From contig NZ_NQWI01000006.1 of NCBI RefSeq assembly GCF_002532535.1, positions 1-64,000 of the forward strand: 64,000 nucleotides of DNA, in the 5' to 3' direction. The notes beneath the pieces are model-generated. The model saw nothing but the letters and a program-made list of their open reading frames with translations. It ran no database searches and was not told where the DNA came from. Of this stretch, positions 25,539 through 35,031 are shown piece by piece. Source of the DNA: Candidatus Viridilinea mediisalina. Lineage in GTDB: Bacteria; Chloroflexota; Chloroflexia; Chloroflexales; Chloroflexaceae. The position numbers were made by a program, and so were the translations under genes. The stretch's first letter is position 1. Each line of letters begins with the position of its first letter.

Positions 25539-27086
25539 ATGGCTAACCCTGATCGCGCCTTCCGCTCAGTAGCTGTCGCGGCGCTGCTGATTGCCTTCGG
25601 GAATATCGCTAGTCGTTTGGTGGGCTTCATTCGGGAGCCTACCATTGCCTTCTTCTTCGCCCGTGGCGTGGAGGTGGATGCCTTCCAGTTGGCGTGGACG
25701 GTGCCCAGTACGATCTACGATCTGCTGATTGCGGGCGCGGTCAGTGCGGCGCTGGTGCCGGTCTTTGCTGAGTATGCCGAAGGCGAGCGCGACGAGTTTT
25801 GGCGCGTTGTTTCAGGGGTTCTGAGTATTGCTCTGGCGGCCTTGACCGCCCTGACGGCCCTGACGATCTGGCAAGCGCCGTTGCTGATTGCGCTGCTCGC
25901 TGGGCCGCAGCAGGCTGAACTGCGCGAATTGGCCACCCCCTTGGTACGCTGGCTCATGCCTGCTGTGCTGCTCATGGGCTTCTCGGGGTTGGCCACGGCA
26001 GTGCTACACGCACAGCAGCGCTTTTTGTTGCCCGCCTTTACGATGGTGGTCTTCAACCTGGGCATGGTGCTAGGGGTTGTGCTGCTGCACCAGCAACTTG
26101 GGATCAATAGCCTTGCCGTTGGGGCGCTGCTGGGGGCGTTGGGCCAAGTGGCACTGCAACTACCGGGTCTCCGCGATGCGCGCCTGCGCCTCCATTGGGG
26201 CCAACCCCACCCAGCAGTACGCCGCATCCTCTGGCTCTACGCGCCAGTGGCCTTGGGAATCGCCTTCTCGGTGCTGGGCACCCTGATTGACCGGCGGCTT
26301 GCGGCTGGCTTTGAGGCCGCGTTGAGTACGATGCGCTACGCCACTACCCTGATCCAGTTGCCCTTGGGCCTGGTCGCTTCAGCCGTGGCCCTCGCAGTCC
26401 TGCCGACACTCTCACGCCAGAATGCAGTGGCCGATGAAGCCAACTTTCGCGCAACCCTAGCCATGGGCCTCAAGGTGGTCTTGCTGCTTATTATGCCCGC
26501 AACGGCGGGCCTCGCGGTCTTGGCCGAACCAGTTGTGGCCCTGGTCTTTCAGCGCGGCGCTTTTGGGGCCGAAGATAGCGCGGCAACCGCCTTGGCCCTC
26601 CTGCTCTACCTCCCAGGGCTACCGGCAGCAGCATTGGATCAGGTGCTGATCTTCGCCTTCTATGCGCGCAAAAACACCCTTACGCCCAACCTGATCCAAG
26701 GGGCAGCCATTGGATGCTACGTGCTCGTGGCGCTCCCACTGCTCTGGTTGAGCGAACTGGGCTTTTTGGCGTTAGTATTGGGCAATTCGGCCCAATGGAT
26801 TGGCCATGCCCTACTAACCTATCTGCTGCTTACCCGCGTGGTGCCACTAGGCGGACTACGGCTCGGCGAAGCGGCACTCAAGGGTCTCGTAGCCGCCAGC
26901 GTGATGGCCCTAGCCGTGAGTAGCCTGATCTGGCTGGTTGGCCCCCAAGCGCCTTGGGTCGTGGTACTGCTCGGCGGCAGCCTGGGGGCAATGGTCTATG
27001 CACTGCTCTGTCGGCTGCTGCGGATCGAAGCCTTTGACTTCTTCGTCGGCGTTGTACGGGCACGTATCGCAGCCAAACGAGCATAG
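25539..27086 (+). CDS. murJ: Lipid II flippase MurJ
   Basis: This 515-residue protein has about 14 membrane helices and the MviN/MurJ signature: IASRLVGFIREPTIAFFFARG, AFQLAWTVPSTIYDLLIAGAVSAALVPVF and LPLGLVASAVALAVLPTLSR. It flips lipid II to the outer face for peptidoglycan synthesis. It lies between an LCP gene and a PASTA kinase gene. The related kinase PknB regulates MurJ through phosphorylated MviN in actinobacteria, so the context is coherent. Confidence 0.93.
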   Translation: MANPDRAFRSVAVAALLIAFGNIASRLVGFIREPTIAFFFARGVEVDAFQLAWTVPSTIYDLLIAGAVSAALVPVFAEYAEGERDEFWRVVSGVLSIALAALTALTALTIWQAPLLIALLAGPQQAELRELATPLVRWLMPAVLLMGFSGLATAVLHAQQRFLLPAFTMVVFNLGMVLGVVLLHQQLGINSLAVGALLGALGQVALQLPGLRDARLRLHWGQPHPAVRRILWLYAPVALGIAFSVLGTLIDRRLAAGFEAALSTMRYATTLIQLPLGLVASAVALAVLPTLSRQNAVADEANFRATLAMGLKVVLLLIMPATAGLAVLAEPVVALVFQRGAFGAEDSAATALALLLYLPGLPAAALDQVLIFAFYARKNTLTPNLIQGAAIGCYVLVALPLLWLSELGFLALVLGNSAQWIGHALLTYLLLTRVVPLGGLRLGEAALKGLVAASVMALAVSSLIWLVGPQAPWVVVLLGGSLGAMVYALLCRLLRIEAFDFFVGVVRARIAAKRA

Positions 27087-27126
27087 CCGTAGCGAAAGTT
27101 GCAATGGTATAATGAATGCAACGAGG

Positions 27127-27200
27127 ATGCGTAAGGCGAAGAGGTGAGAGCTTCGCATCCCCGCATCCCCGCATCCCCGCATCCTCGCATCCTCGCAAAC
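27127..27200. repeat. Octamer tandem array with conserved borders
   Basis: The left border GGATGCGTAAGGCGAAGAGG (27127-27146) resembles 13971-13990. CGCATCCC/CGCATCCT units follow, and the array ends CTCGCAAACTGTA. Confidence 0.85.
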
Positions 27201-27218
27201 TGTACGTTATACGACCAA

Positions 27219-29045
27219 ATGCAAAAAAAAATCCTCGATAATCGCTACGAACTAGAGCGCAAAATTGGCGAAGGTGGCATGGCGCGCATCTATGTGGGCC
27301 TTGATCGGCGGCTCAATCGGCGCGTGGCGATCAAAATTCCTCATAGCCATTTTCTCAACGAACCCGATTTTTTGAGCCGCTTTCGCCATGAGGCTCAGGC
27401 TGCGGCGATGCTGGCCCATCCCAATATTGTTGATATCTTTGATGTGGGACAAGATGGTGATGTTCACTACATTGTGATGGAGTATGTGGACGGCACCGAT
27501 CTCAAGTCAATTATCAACCGTGAAGCGCCGCTCACCATTGATCGGGCGGTCAATCTGGCCGAGCAGATTGCGCGCGGGTTGCACGCGGCCCATCGGGCCG
27601 GGATGGTACACCGCGATGTGAAGCCGCAGAATGTGATTGTCACCCCCGATGGCCGAGCCCATGTGACCGATTTTGGCGTGGCGAAGAGCCATCTTTCCAC
27701 AGCCATGACCGAAACGGGGATTGCTTTCGGCACGGTAGATTACCTCTCGCCCGAACAGGCCCAAGGGCGGCCTGCTACACCACGCTCGGATGTCTATGCC
27801 TTGGGCATTCTGCTCTACGAACTGCTGACCGGGCGCTTGCCCTTCAAGGGCGAGAATGCGGTTGCGGTGGCGATGAAGCATGTGAACGAGGCTCCAACCC
27901 CGCCGCGCCATCTGAACCCAAGCATTCCGCTGGGCTTAGAGGCGCTGGTGCTGCGTGCGCTTGAGAAGGATCCGAGCCGACGGCCCCAAGATGCCGCCGA
28001 GTTTGCGCGGCTGCTCAACGATTACGACCAGTTGGCCAGCCAAGCAACAGTGGTCAATCAGGCGATGCCGCGCCCCATCCCGCAGCCCCGTGCGCCCGCG
28101 CCCAGTGGCCCCATCCGCCCAAGTGCTGGCGGCGGGGCAACAGGCCGCATGCCCATTGCCCCCCGGCCCGGCCCGGCCCGCGCCCCACGCCAAGAGGGCC
28201 TTGGCTGTGGCGTCTTTCTTGTGGGCATGTTCATTCTTGCCAGTGTCCTTGCCGTTGTCTTTGCCTTTAGTACCGGGCTTTTTGGCGATCTTTTTGCTGG
28301 CATTGGCGGCGGGGGCACAGGCGGTGGAGTAACCCCCACCCAACCCACAGCCAGCCCAACCCCCGACGATCCCACCCACACCCCTGAGCCCACGCGGGTA
28401 ACGGTGAGCGTCCCTGAACTGAGTGGTATGAGTGGCCAAGTGGCCGAGACAACCCTCAGGCAACTACAACTGCGCCCGGTGCGGCTCGAAGCCCACGATC
28501 AACAGGTAGCGATTAATCAAGTTATAAGCCAAGCAGTAGCCCCCGGCACCGCCCTAGAGCCAGGCAGCAACGTCACCTACACGGTCAGTTTAGGGCCACG
28601 GGTGATCGAGGTACTCGATGTTGGGCGGCTCCAAGCCGAGCTTGCCGAGCAACGCCTGCGCGGAGCGGGCTTTGCAGTGGAGGTCGTCAACGAACCAAGT
28701 GGCAGCGTAGATCGTGGCTTCGTCATCCGCCAACAGCCAAGCCCCGGGCTGCGCGTCTCTGAAGGGCAACTGGTGACCATCTTCGTCAGCATGGGTGACG
28801 TTGTGCGCTTCCCAGAGGTGATTGGCTTGCAGCGCGACCAGGCGGAACAGGTGCTAGAACGCACCCCTGGCCTCACCCTGGTCTATGTTGATCTCCAAGG
28901 GCGTGATCGGCTGATTGATTACGACCGCTTCCGAGACAACGAAGTCGTCAGCGCACAGATCGAAAACGGGCCAGCCGTTCTGAATGGCGACTGGATCGCC
29001 CGTGGGAGCCGGATTATCTTTGGGATCAAAGCGCCAGAGCAGTGA
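27219..29045 (+). CDS. PASTA-domain Ser/Thr protein kinase (PknB-like)
   Basis: This protein of about 608 residues has a kinase domain with Gly-loop GEGGMA (17-22), Lys39 in VAIKI, HRDVKPQN with catalytic Asp133, and DFG at 151-153 followed by SPEQAQGRP. A Pro-rich linker leads to one membrane helix (GCGVFLVGMFILASVLAVVF), a Thr/Pro linker and three PASTA-like repeats outside the membrane (VPELSGMSG..., IEVLDVGRL..., VRFPEVIGL...). PASTA domains sense peptidoglycan fragments or lipid II. The start is set at MQKKILDNRYELE; upstream codons are octamer repeat. It clusters with MurJ and LCP. Confidence 0.95.
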   Translation: MQKKILDNRYELERKIGEGGMARIYVGLDRRLNRRVAIKIPHSHFLNEPDFLSRFRHEAQAAAMLAHPNIVDIFDVGQDGDVHYIVMEYVDGTDLKSIINREAPLTIDRAVNLAEQIARGLHAAHRAGMVHRDVKPQNVIVTPDGRAHVTDFGVAKSHLSTAMTETGIAFGTVDYLSPEQAQGRPATPRSDVYALGILLYELLTGRLPFKGENAVAVAMKHVNEAPTPPRHLNPSIPLGLEALVLRALEKDPSRRPQDAAEFARLLNDYDQLASQATVVNQAMPRPIPQPRAPAPSGPIRPSAGGGATGRMPIAPRPGPARAPRQEGLGCGVFLVGMFILASVLAVVFAFSTGLFGDLFAGIGGGGTGGGVTPTQPTASPTPDDPTHTPEPTRVTVSVPELSGMSGQVAETTLRQLQLRPVRLEAHDQQVAINQVISQAVAPGTALEPGSNVTYTVSLGPRVIEVLDVGRLQAELAEQRLRGAGFAVEVVNEPSGSVDRGFVIRQQPSPGLRVSEGQLVTIFVSMGDVVRFPEVIGLQRDQAEQVLERTPGLTLVYVDLQGRDRLIDYDRFRDNEVVSAQIENGPAVLNGDWIARGSRIIFGIKAPEQ

Positions 29046-29053
29046 TGCCATTT

Positions 29054-29366
29054 TCCGATTGTAGATTATAGATTGTAGATTGTAGATTGCCGAACATGGC
29101 GTCCCAATGGGTTTGCGAGGACGCGAGGACGCGACGACGCGAGGACGCGAGGACGCGACGACGCGACGACGCGACGACGCGACGACGCGACGACGCGACG
29201 ACGCGACGACGCGACGACGCGAGGATGCGAGGATGCGAGGATGCGAGGATGCGAGGACGCGAGGATGCGAGGACGCGAGGATGCGAGGACGCGAGGATGC
29301 GAGGATGCGCGAGGAGGCGCGAGGACGCGAGGATGCGACGACGCGAGGACATCGCCGCTTCGCCTC
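29054..29366. repeat. Heptamer plus octamer repeat block
   Basis: GATTGTA heptamers (29057-29088) are followed by a 27-bp dispersed repeat (29085-29111, also at 6578-6604) and then about 30 octamers mixing CGAGGACG, CGACGACG and CGAGGATG. The right side ends in the border ATCGCCGCTTCGCCTCACGC. No gene is seen in this 344-bp gap. Confidence 0.92.
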
Positions 29367-29389
29367 ACGCACCCTCACTTCTGCAGCGA

Positions 29390-30061
29390 TCAAGCAATCC
29401 AGACCAGATACAAACCCACTCCCATGATCACCACACCGCTCACCCGTTGGATCCAGGGTGTCCATGCGGCCATGCCGCGCAGTTGGCGCAGCGCCCCGGC
29501 AAAAGTGCCAGCCGCAACAACGGGCATACCGCGCCCTAATGCATAGATGAAGAGCAGGGCCGCGCCGTAGGCCATGCCATCCTGACTGAGCATCACGCTG
29601 GTGAGAATCACCGCCAAGACTGGCGTAGCGCACTGTGAGGCAACAATCCCAAAGGCAAGCCCTAACACCAAAGCGCCCGGTAGCCCTCGCACATGAATCC
29701 GGTCGGGCAGATCGGCAAACCAGTTGGGCATGGGTAGTCGTAAGGCGCCAACCATGTGCAGGCCAATCAAAAAACAGACCAGCGCCAACAGGTAGAACCA
29801 CGCACTCCAACCGCCCAGCAAGCCGCCTACAAGCGCGGCGATGATGCCCAGCAGCATAAAAGTGATCGCCATGCCTACAGCAAAGGTAAAGGCCAAGCTG
29901 AAGGCGCGTCCGCGTGATACGGCAGTCCCACCGCCGACATAGGCCATAATCAAAGGAATCGAAGCAACACTACAAGGGCCAATGCTGGTAACAATGCCAC
30001 CCAAAAAGACCAACAGATAGGTGAGGAGCGAGCCGTCAAAGGCAAATTGCTCAGTAATCAT
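29390..30061 (-). CDS. CcdA-like thiol-disulfide membrane transporter
   Basis: This 223-residue protein has six predicted helices and the CcdA pattern: Cys30 in SIGPCSVASIP and Cys144 in ASQCATPVL, each at the start of a half-repeat. It passes electrons from cytosolic thioredoxin to outer-face thiol proteins, for cytochrome c maturation or other reductases. The start is set at MITEQFAFDG; the longer frame runs through the thioredoxin gene. It lies 1 bp after the thioredoxin gene, so the pair is one operon. Confidence 0.88.
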   Translation of the reverse strand: MITEQFAFDGSLLTYLLVFLGGIVTSIGPCSVASIPLIMAYVGGGTAVSRGRAFSLAFTFAVGMAITFMLLGIIAALVGGLLGGWSAWFYLLALVCFLIGLHMVGALRLPMPNWFADLPDRIHVRGLPGALVLGLAFGIVASQCATPVLAVILTSVMLSQDGMAYGAALLFIYALGRGMPVVAAGTFAGALRQLRGMAAWTPWIQRVSGVVIMGVGLYLVWIA

Positions 30062-30062
30062 G

Positions 30063-30530
30063 TTAGCTCCCCGCCGCGAGCCCCGCGAGGCGCTGGTCAA
30101 GCATCTCTGGGCGCATGGTGCCAACCTCTACCTGGCGTGTACCAGTCTGGTCAATAAAGACCAGTGTCGGAACCACGCGTATACCTTCAGTACGCAGCAG
30201 ATCACTATTCTGCTGGTCATAGACGTTGATGCTGACCAATTCAATCTGTTGGCGATAGGCGGGCCAGACCTGGCCAATGGTTGCTTTCATGTAGGTACAC
30301 GAGCTACATGTATCAGAATGAAAAAAGAGCAGCATCGGCTGCCCTGCCGCCTGCGCCTGGGCAAACTGCACCGTCGGAGCAAGATCAGAGACCGCAAGGC
30401 TCACATTGGTTGGTGGTTCCAAACGCGCCTTAATCGTCAACACCACCACCACAGCCAAGAACAGACCAACAAACACCAGCGTATGGGGCCGCCGTCGCAC
30501 AACCGGCGACTTGGGGTCGGGTTTGGTCAT
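30063..30530 (-). CDS. Membrane-anchored thioredoxin-like protein
   Basis: This 155-residue protein has a membrane anchor (residues 18-33) and an outer thioredoxin domain with active site C75-S-S-C78 and cis-Pro in VVPTLVFID. It is the likely partner that receives electrons from the adjacent CcdA-like protein and reduces extracytoplasmic targets. The gene order, Trx then CcdA with 1 bp between, supports a shared function. It follows the FAD oxidoreductase gene by 8 bp. Confidence 0.88.
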   Translation of the reverse strand: MTKPDPKSPVVRRRPHTLVFVGLFLAVVVVLTIKARLEPPTNVSLAVSDLAPTVQFAQAQAAGQPMLLFFHSDTCSSCTYMKATIGQVWPAYRQQIELVSINVYDQQNSDLLRTEGIRVVPTLVFIDQTGTRQVEVGTMRPEMLDQRLAGLAAGS

Positions 30531-30538
30531 ACGGATTC

Positions 30539-31819
30539 CTATTCTAGCATCTTGCCTGCAACCCGCTGGCCGATTTCGACCGCAAAGTTGGTGCCGCGAT
30601 CCCAGGGGTAGACTTGGCTCATGCTGGCCCAGTAGAGCCCGGGTAGTGGTGTGCGTAGCGGTGGGATGTTGTGGCTGTGGCCAACGGGTACGATGGGTTG
30701 GGCATAGCGCTCACGGTGGAGCCAGCTTGCCCGGATCCAGCTTGGCTCAAACGCGGGGTTGATGCGCTGCAACGAGGGCAGGAAATGTTCCAGGAGCTGC
30801 GCCTGGCTCAACTGGAAGTAGGCATGTTCCGGCTCTACGTAGTCGCCCAAGTAGATCAGGTGATCACCACCATAGTGTTGTGCTTCAACGAAGTTGGTAT
30901 GCTCCACAAGGGCTAGGTAGGGGAATTGATCCTTGGGCAGATTAAGCCAATAGATGCCGCCGGTGAGCGATTGTTTCAGCGCGAGGGTCAACACCACCGC
31001 GCCCATTGAGCGCAGTTGGCTCAGTTGGCCCAAGTAGGCACGAGGGAGTTGGGGCGCTAACCGGCTTAACAGGCCGGGTGCCCCAGTGACCAACAATTGG
31101 TCAACCTCATGTTCACCTTGCCCAGGCACATTCAGACGCCAGCCACCAGCATGGGGGCTTGCGCTGCTAATGGGGCAATTCAGATGCACCTGTACGCCTT
31201 GCTGCTGAATGGCTGCCAGCAGATGGTCACAGAAGGCTTGAAAACCGCCAACAAAGTAGCCCAATTTGAAGCTCCGGGCGCGTAAGCGCGCCCAGAGCCA
31301 CGCCATATTCACCTCGTCGGCATAGGGGCCAAACTTGCCCTCGAGCAGAGGCCGCCAGATGGTGGCATAGACCTTTGGCCCGGCGTAGCGCGAGGTCCAG
31401 GCTGCTGCGGTGCGCTGTTCGAGTCGACGCCAGTTGCGCGTCACATATTTGAGGTAGAAGGCCACGGCCCCAAAACGCACCCGATCCACAAAGGGCAGTG
31501 CAGGGAAGCGCAAGACCTGGAGCGGGCCATTGAGATCATAGCCGCGTCCTTGCCACCACTGGGCGGTCATTTGGCTGCGGAAAAAGAGTTGATCGGCGCA
31601 GCCAATGCGCTTGGCCAGTTCAATGATCGCCGTGTCGGTCGCAAAGATATGGTGGTAGAAACGTTCAAGCGGCCATGCCCAGCCTTCATCGCGGAAACCT
31701 GAAGCCAAGCCCCCCACCAGCGGCGCCGCCTCAAAGACCGTCACCTCACGTCCGGCTTGGGCCAATTCATAGGCAGCGGTCATACCCGCAATCCCGGCCC
31801 CAACAATTGCAACCTTCAT
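30539..31819 (-). CDS. FAD-dependent amine oxidase/desaturase-like protein
   Basis: This 426-residue flavoprotein has an N-terminal FAD site VAIVGAGIAGMTAAYELAQ and EAAPLVGGLASGF, in the protoporphyrinogen-oxidase/amine-oxidase superfamily, and a C-terminal FAD motif (GLYWASMSQVYPWDRG). The substrate is unknown; relatives near glycan genes act on polyprenoids or sugars. Its start overlaps the end of the YbhN-like gene (ATGA), so the two are coupled. Confidence 0.82.
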   Translation of the reverse strand: MKVAIVGAGIAGMTAAYELAQAGREVTVFEAAPLVGGLASGFRDEGWAWPLERFYHHIFATDTAIIELAKRIGCADQLFFRSQMTAQWWQGRGYDLNGPLQVLRFPALPFVDRVRFGAVAFYLKYVTRNWRRLEQRTAAAWTSRYAGPKVYATIWRPLLEGKFGPYADEVNMAWLWARLRARSFKLGYFVGGFQAFCDHLLAAIQQQGVQVHLNCPISSASPHAGGWRLNVPGQGEHEVDQLLVTGAPGLLSRLAPQLPRAYLGQLSQLRSMGAVVLTLALKQSLTGGIYWLNLPKDQFPYLALVEHTNFVEAQHYGGDHLIYLGDYVEPEHAYFQLSQAQLLEHFLPSLQRINPAFEPSWIRASWLHRERYAQPIVPVGHSHNIPPLRTPLPGLYWASMSQVYPWDRGTNFAVEIGQRVAGKMLE

Positions 31820-32895
31820 AGTACCACTCGCGGAGCAATATCGTCAGCGCCACCCTGGCGCGTCTGGAGTTCTACCGTTTCTGCCTCAACCGGGCGCTCT
31901 TTCAGCGTAGCGGCGCGCTCCATATCGCTCCAGCCGATGCTTTGCCGCAGCATGAAGATAGCGCCCAAGAGCGTAATCGGCAGCCAGAGGGTCATATGGA
32001 GCACGATGGTGAAGCCGGTGGCGAGGGCGTGGGCCACGCCAAACTGCATGAGAATAGCGATGCCAGGGGCATGGAAGGTACCCACATAGCCCGGTGTCGA
32101 AGGAATAGTCGTAAAGAGATTGATCACCGCCGTCATCAGCATGAGTACCGCAAAGGGCAAATTGAGCCCAAAAGCGTGCATCACAAACCAATAGGTCAGC
32201 GTCTCGATCAGCCAGATTGCGACAGAGACCACGCTAATCATGGCGAGTTCGCGGGGGCTACGGAGCGACTGCAACCCGACCACAAAGCGGTCGAAGAGGC
32301 CGTGGAGTTTGGGGCGCACACGGGCGGGCGACAAACGATCCACCAGCAGGCTATAGAACTGACTGAGACGTTGAGGGCGTGCTGCGAGTAGCATAAAGGC
32401 ACTGAGGGCAACCAAAAAGATGCTACTGAGCACCAGCACAAACCACTGATAGGTGGGCGGCAACGGAGCAAAAGGCAGCGTAGCAAAGATAAAGAGCAGC
32501 ATCACCAAACCATCAAAGAGCCGCTCTAGCACCACCGTAGCAAGCGAAGCGCTCATCGGCACCGCCTCATTGCGCCGCAGCACATAGCTACGCAACACCT
32601 CCCCGGCCCGCGCAGGGTAAACATTATTCCCCATATAGCCAATCACAACCGTGGGAAAGAGCCGGGGCACCGCAATAGCCCGTAGGGGCAACAACATCGC
32701 CCGCCAGCGCCAAGTCCGCAGCCAAACCCCAACGAAATAGACTGCTACCGCTGGTAGCAGCCACCAATAGTTAGCATCAACCACAACCTGCCAGAAGAGC
32801 TGCAGATCGAGCCCGCGCAGCGCGATAGTAAGGAAAACGATGCTAACCACCAGGCCGATCCAAAACTTCCAGCTACGCACCCATACCCTCCGCAA
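31816..32895 (-). CDS. YbhN/UPF0104-type membrane protein (LPG synthase TM-like)
   Basis: This 359-residue protein has about eight helices and the family motifs RTWRWRAML, GYMGNNVYPARAGEVLRSY and ERLFDGLVML. This flippase-like domain is also part of MprF and AglD. It likely moves or modifies a lipid-linked substrate. It is the first gene of the minus-strand set (with the FAD protein, thioredoxin and CcdA). In 32896-33116 I see no gene. Confidence 0.85.
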   Translation of the reverse strand: MRRVWVRSWKFWIGLVVSIVFLTIALRGLDLQLFWQVVVDANYWWLLPAVAVYFVGVWLRTWRWRAMLLPLRAIAVPRLFPTVVIGYMGNNVYPARAGEVLRSYVLRRNEAVPMSASLATVVLERLFDGLVMLLFIFATLPFAPLPPTYQWFVLVLSSIFLVALSAFMLLAARPQRLSQFYSLLVDRLSPARVRPKLHGLFDRFVVGLQSLRSPRELAMISVVSVAIWLIETLTYWFVMHAFGLNLPFAVLMLMTAVINLFTTIPSTPGYVGTFHAPGIAILMQFGVAHALATGFTIVLHMTLWLPITLLGAIFMLRQSIGWSDMERAATLKERPVEAETVELQTRQGGADDIAPRVVL

Positions 32896-33116
32896 TAGAG
32901 TTGACAGAAACGATGATGAAAGAAATCAGGAAGTGGGAGAGAGAACATAGGCGCAGGGCGTCAAAATATGCTGGAAGCGCCTAAAGCGTACAGGTGGCAT
33001 GAAGCCATTCCTCAGCCTCCCAATCATACCATAGGAATTAGACAGGATGGTGAGGGGTATGCGCTAACCATACCCATTGGGTTATCATCCTAAAACAGGA
33101 GGCGTTCCGTTGTGCA

Positions 33117-33467
33117 TCAAAGTTCCAGCAGGATGCGCAAATAGTCGGCAATGGGCTCTAGTCTTGCCGGGCTTACCTTGCCCCAACGCTTCACGAGACG
33201 CTCTTTGCTGATCGAACGCAAGGAATCACATAGGGCAAAAGATGGTTCTCGTAGTCCACCCTCTGGCGGATCGATACGCACCCGAAAGGGGTAAGGATGC
33301 ACCTTCGTAGTGAGCGGAACCACGAAGAGCAAGTTGGATGGGCCATGGTTGAATATGTTGGTTGAGTAAATCAGAACCGGACGCATACCGGCCTGCTCAT
33401 GTCCACGGGTGGGATTGAGGTCGGCAAGCCAGATGTCGCCACGTGAAGGTAGCGTAAGATCCGTCAT
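33117..33467 (-). CDS. MazF/PemK-family toxin (endoribonuclease)
   Basis: This 116-residue protein has RGDIWLADLNPTRGHEQAGMRPVLI (the MazF beta-barrel start with conserved Gly-His-Glu and Arg-Pro), VVPLTTK and the SISKERL segment with the catalytic Ser/Thr region. It is likely a sequence-specific mRNA interferase. It follows the antitoxin gene by 6 bp, as in typical mazEF order. Nothing suggests inactivation. Confidence 0.92.
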   Translation of the reverse strand: MTDLTLPSRGDIWLADLNPTRGHEQAGMRPVLIYSTNIFNHGPSNLLFVVPLTTKVHPYPFRVRIDPPEGGLREPSFALCDSLRSISKERLVKRWGKVSPARLEPIADYLRILLEL

Positions 33468-33473
33468 ACGCAG

Positions 33474-33722
33474 TTACTCTTTTGGCAATCCATCACCCAC
33501 CGTAGTATCCCAGATAGCTCGTTCAGCTTGAAGCTCAGTCCATGCTGCGGTGTCTTCGTGCAACGCTGCATAGCTACTATTGGCCTCTTCCAAAATGCGC
33601 TGGCGGCGGTAGAGTTCAATGGCCTGCTCAACTACTTCGGCCATCGGTAGTCCCACAGCTTGGGCCAAATGCGTGAGATTGCGATGGGTTTGCATCGAGA
33701 CACGAATAGTTGTGGTAGCCAT
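33474..33722 (-). CDS. Antitoxin for MazF (RHH-like)
   Basis: This 82-residue protein has an N-terminal ribbon-helix-helix-like TTTIRVSMQTHRNLTHLAQ, VVEQAIELYRRQRILEE and an acidic C-terminus that could wrap the toxin. A GGAGG site precedes the ATG at 33722; longer in-frame starts are rejected. It probably represses its own operon. Confidence 0.85.
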   Translation of the reverse strand: MATTTIRVSMQTHRNLTHLAQAVGLPMAEVVEQAIELYRRQRILEEANSSYAALHEDTAAWTELQAERAIWDTTVGDGLPKE

Positions 33723-33936
33723 ACAAGCCTCCTTCGTAAAGCTTATGTCCCATGGTATACACATCTGTAGACGTGTCAAGCGACCACTTCCCACGTTTTG
33801 CTACAATTCCTAGTGACCTGTGCGAATCTGGTTGCAGTTATGCGTTATCATAGAAGAAGCAAGCATAACCTCGCTCGTGCGGCGTGTGCATGCCGAGCAG
33901 AGGCACAAACCATATACGTAGGCGGAAGGCGCGGCT

Positions 33937-34776
33937 ATGAGCATCGTCGTTATTGATAATCAGGTGGTGCATTACGAGGTGCTTGGGCGTGGGCGACCTG
34001 TCGTCTTCTTGCACGGCTGGCTGGGGAGTTGGCGCTATTGGTTCCCTACTATGGAGGTTGTGGCGAAACATTTTCGCACCTACTCCTTCGATTTCTGGGG
34101 CTTTGGTGAATCGCGCCGCAAACAGACCCAAGAGAGTATTCAAGCCTACTCCGACCAGATTACCCGCTTTCTCGATGAACTCGGGATCGAGCGCGTGATC
34201 CTTGTGGGCCACTCGATGGGCGGGATGGTCGCACTCAAGACCGCGTTGAGTTATCCTGAGCGCATTTGTGCAGTTGCCACCGTTGGTGCGCCCATTAACG
34301 GCGATTCGCTCTCGTGGCTGCTCAAGCTCACCGATCGGCCCTTTTTTGCTGATGCCTTCGCCCGTATGCCTTGGCTACGCCGTCAACTCTTCCGCTTCTT
34401 CCTAGGGGTTGCAAACGATCTTGCCGTGGGCGAGATGATTGATGATAGCGTGAAGTCAACCGCCAACACACTACGCTACGCCGTCAGTTCGATGTGGCGC
34501 ACCGACCTGAGCCCAGAGCTGTTTCGACTCAGTGTGCCAGCCCTGATTGTCCATGGCGGGCGCGATGATGTGGTAAACCCTAATCAGGCCGATCTCTTTA
34601 CCCACAACCCCAAAGCCGAAGTGGTGATGATGCCACGGAGCCGCCACTTCCCCTTCCTTGAGGAACCAGCCCTCTTCAATGATGTATTGCTGCGCTTCCT
34701 CAAGGCCAATAATCTGCCGGCTACAAACAAGTTGCCTGAATTGGTAGCCCAGCGCCAGTCAACCCCTGCCAGATGA
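33937..34776 (+). CDS. Alpha/beta hydrolase
   Basis: This 279-residue alpha/beta hydrolase has an oxyanion FLHGWLGSWRYW, nucleophile Ser93 in GHSMGG, an Asp in VHGGRDDVVNP and a His in SRHFPFLEEP. It is a cytosolic esterase, lipase or haloalkane-hydrolase-like enzyme; the substrate is unknown. It stands alone with a GGAAGG-like ribosome site before the ATG. The C-terminal tail (NLPATNKLPELVAQRQSTPAR) is not part of the fold. Confidence 0.9.
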   Translation: MSIVVIDNQVVHYEVLGRGRPVVFLHGWLGSWRYWFPTMEVVAKHFRTYSFDFWGFGESRRKQTQESIQAYSDQITRFLDELGIERVILVGHSMGGMVALKTALSYPERICAVATVGAPINGDSLSWLLKLTDRPFFADAFARMPWLRRQLFRFFLGVANDLAVGEMIDDSVKSTANTLRYAVSSMWRTDLSPELFRLSVPALIVHGGRDDVVNPNQADLFTHNPKAEVVMMPRSRHFPFLEEPALFNDVLLRFLKANNLPATNKLPELVAQRQSTPAR

Positions 34777-34917
34777 GCCAATGTCACCTCACACTAGACG
34801 GGCAGGGGCGGCAACGCCGCTAGAGTACACGCGAAAACCATGTTCCCGTGCGCAACCTTACGGTCCAACATGGGGTACAATAGGGCAAACCGCGCTTGCA
34901 CTTGGAAGGAAAACCCT

Positions 34918-35031
34918 ATGAAGCCTGAATGGAGTGGCGACCCCGAAGTTGCCCCAACCATCATGATGTTCACCTTGGGCGGTCTGATTTCGTTCCTGCT
35001 TTTGGTCTTTGTCTTTGCGTTCTATTGGTAG
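34918..35031 (+). CDS. Single-span microprotein (37 aa)
   Basis: ATG 34918 follows a GGAAGGA site. The product starts MKPEWSGDPEVAPT and ends in a single hydrophobic helix (MMFTLGGLISFLLLVFVFAFYW). It resembles small subunit-like membrane peptides. It is unrecognised; the gene could still be spurious. Confidence 0.5.
   Translation: MKPEWSGDPEVAPTIMMFTLGGLISFLLLVFVFAFYW

Noticed and set aside
29026-29810. Long minus-strand ORF with RILASSRPR repeats, antisense to the ccdA end
   Set aside because: It is the translated octamer array joined to the shadow frame of real genes.
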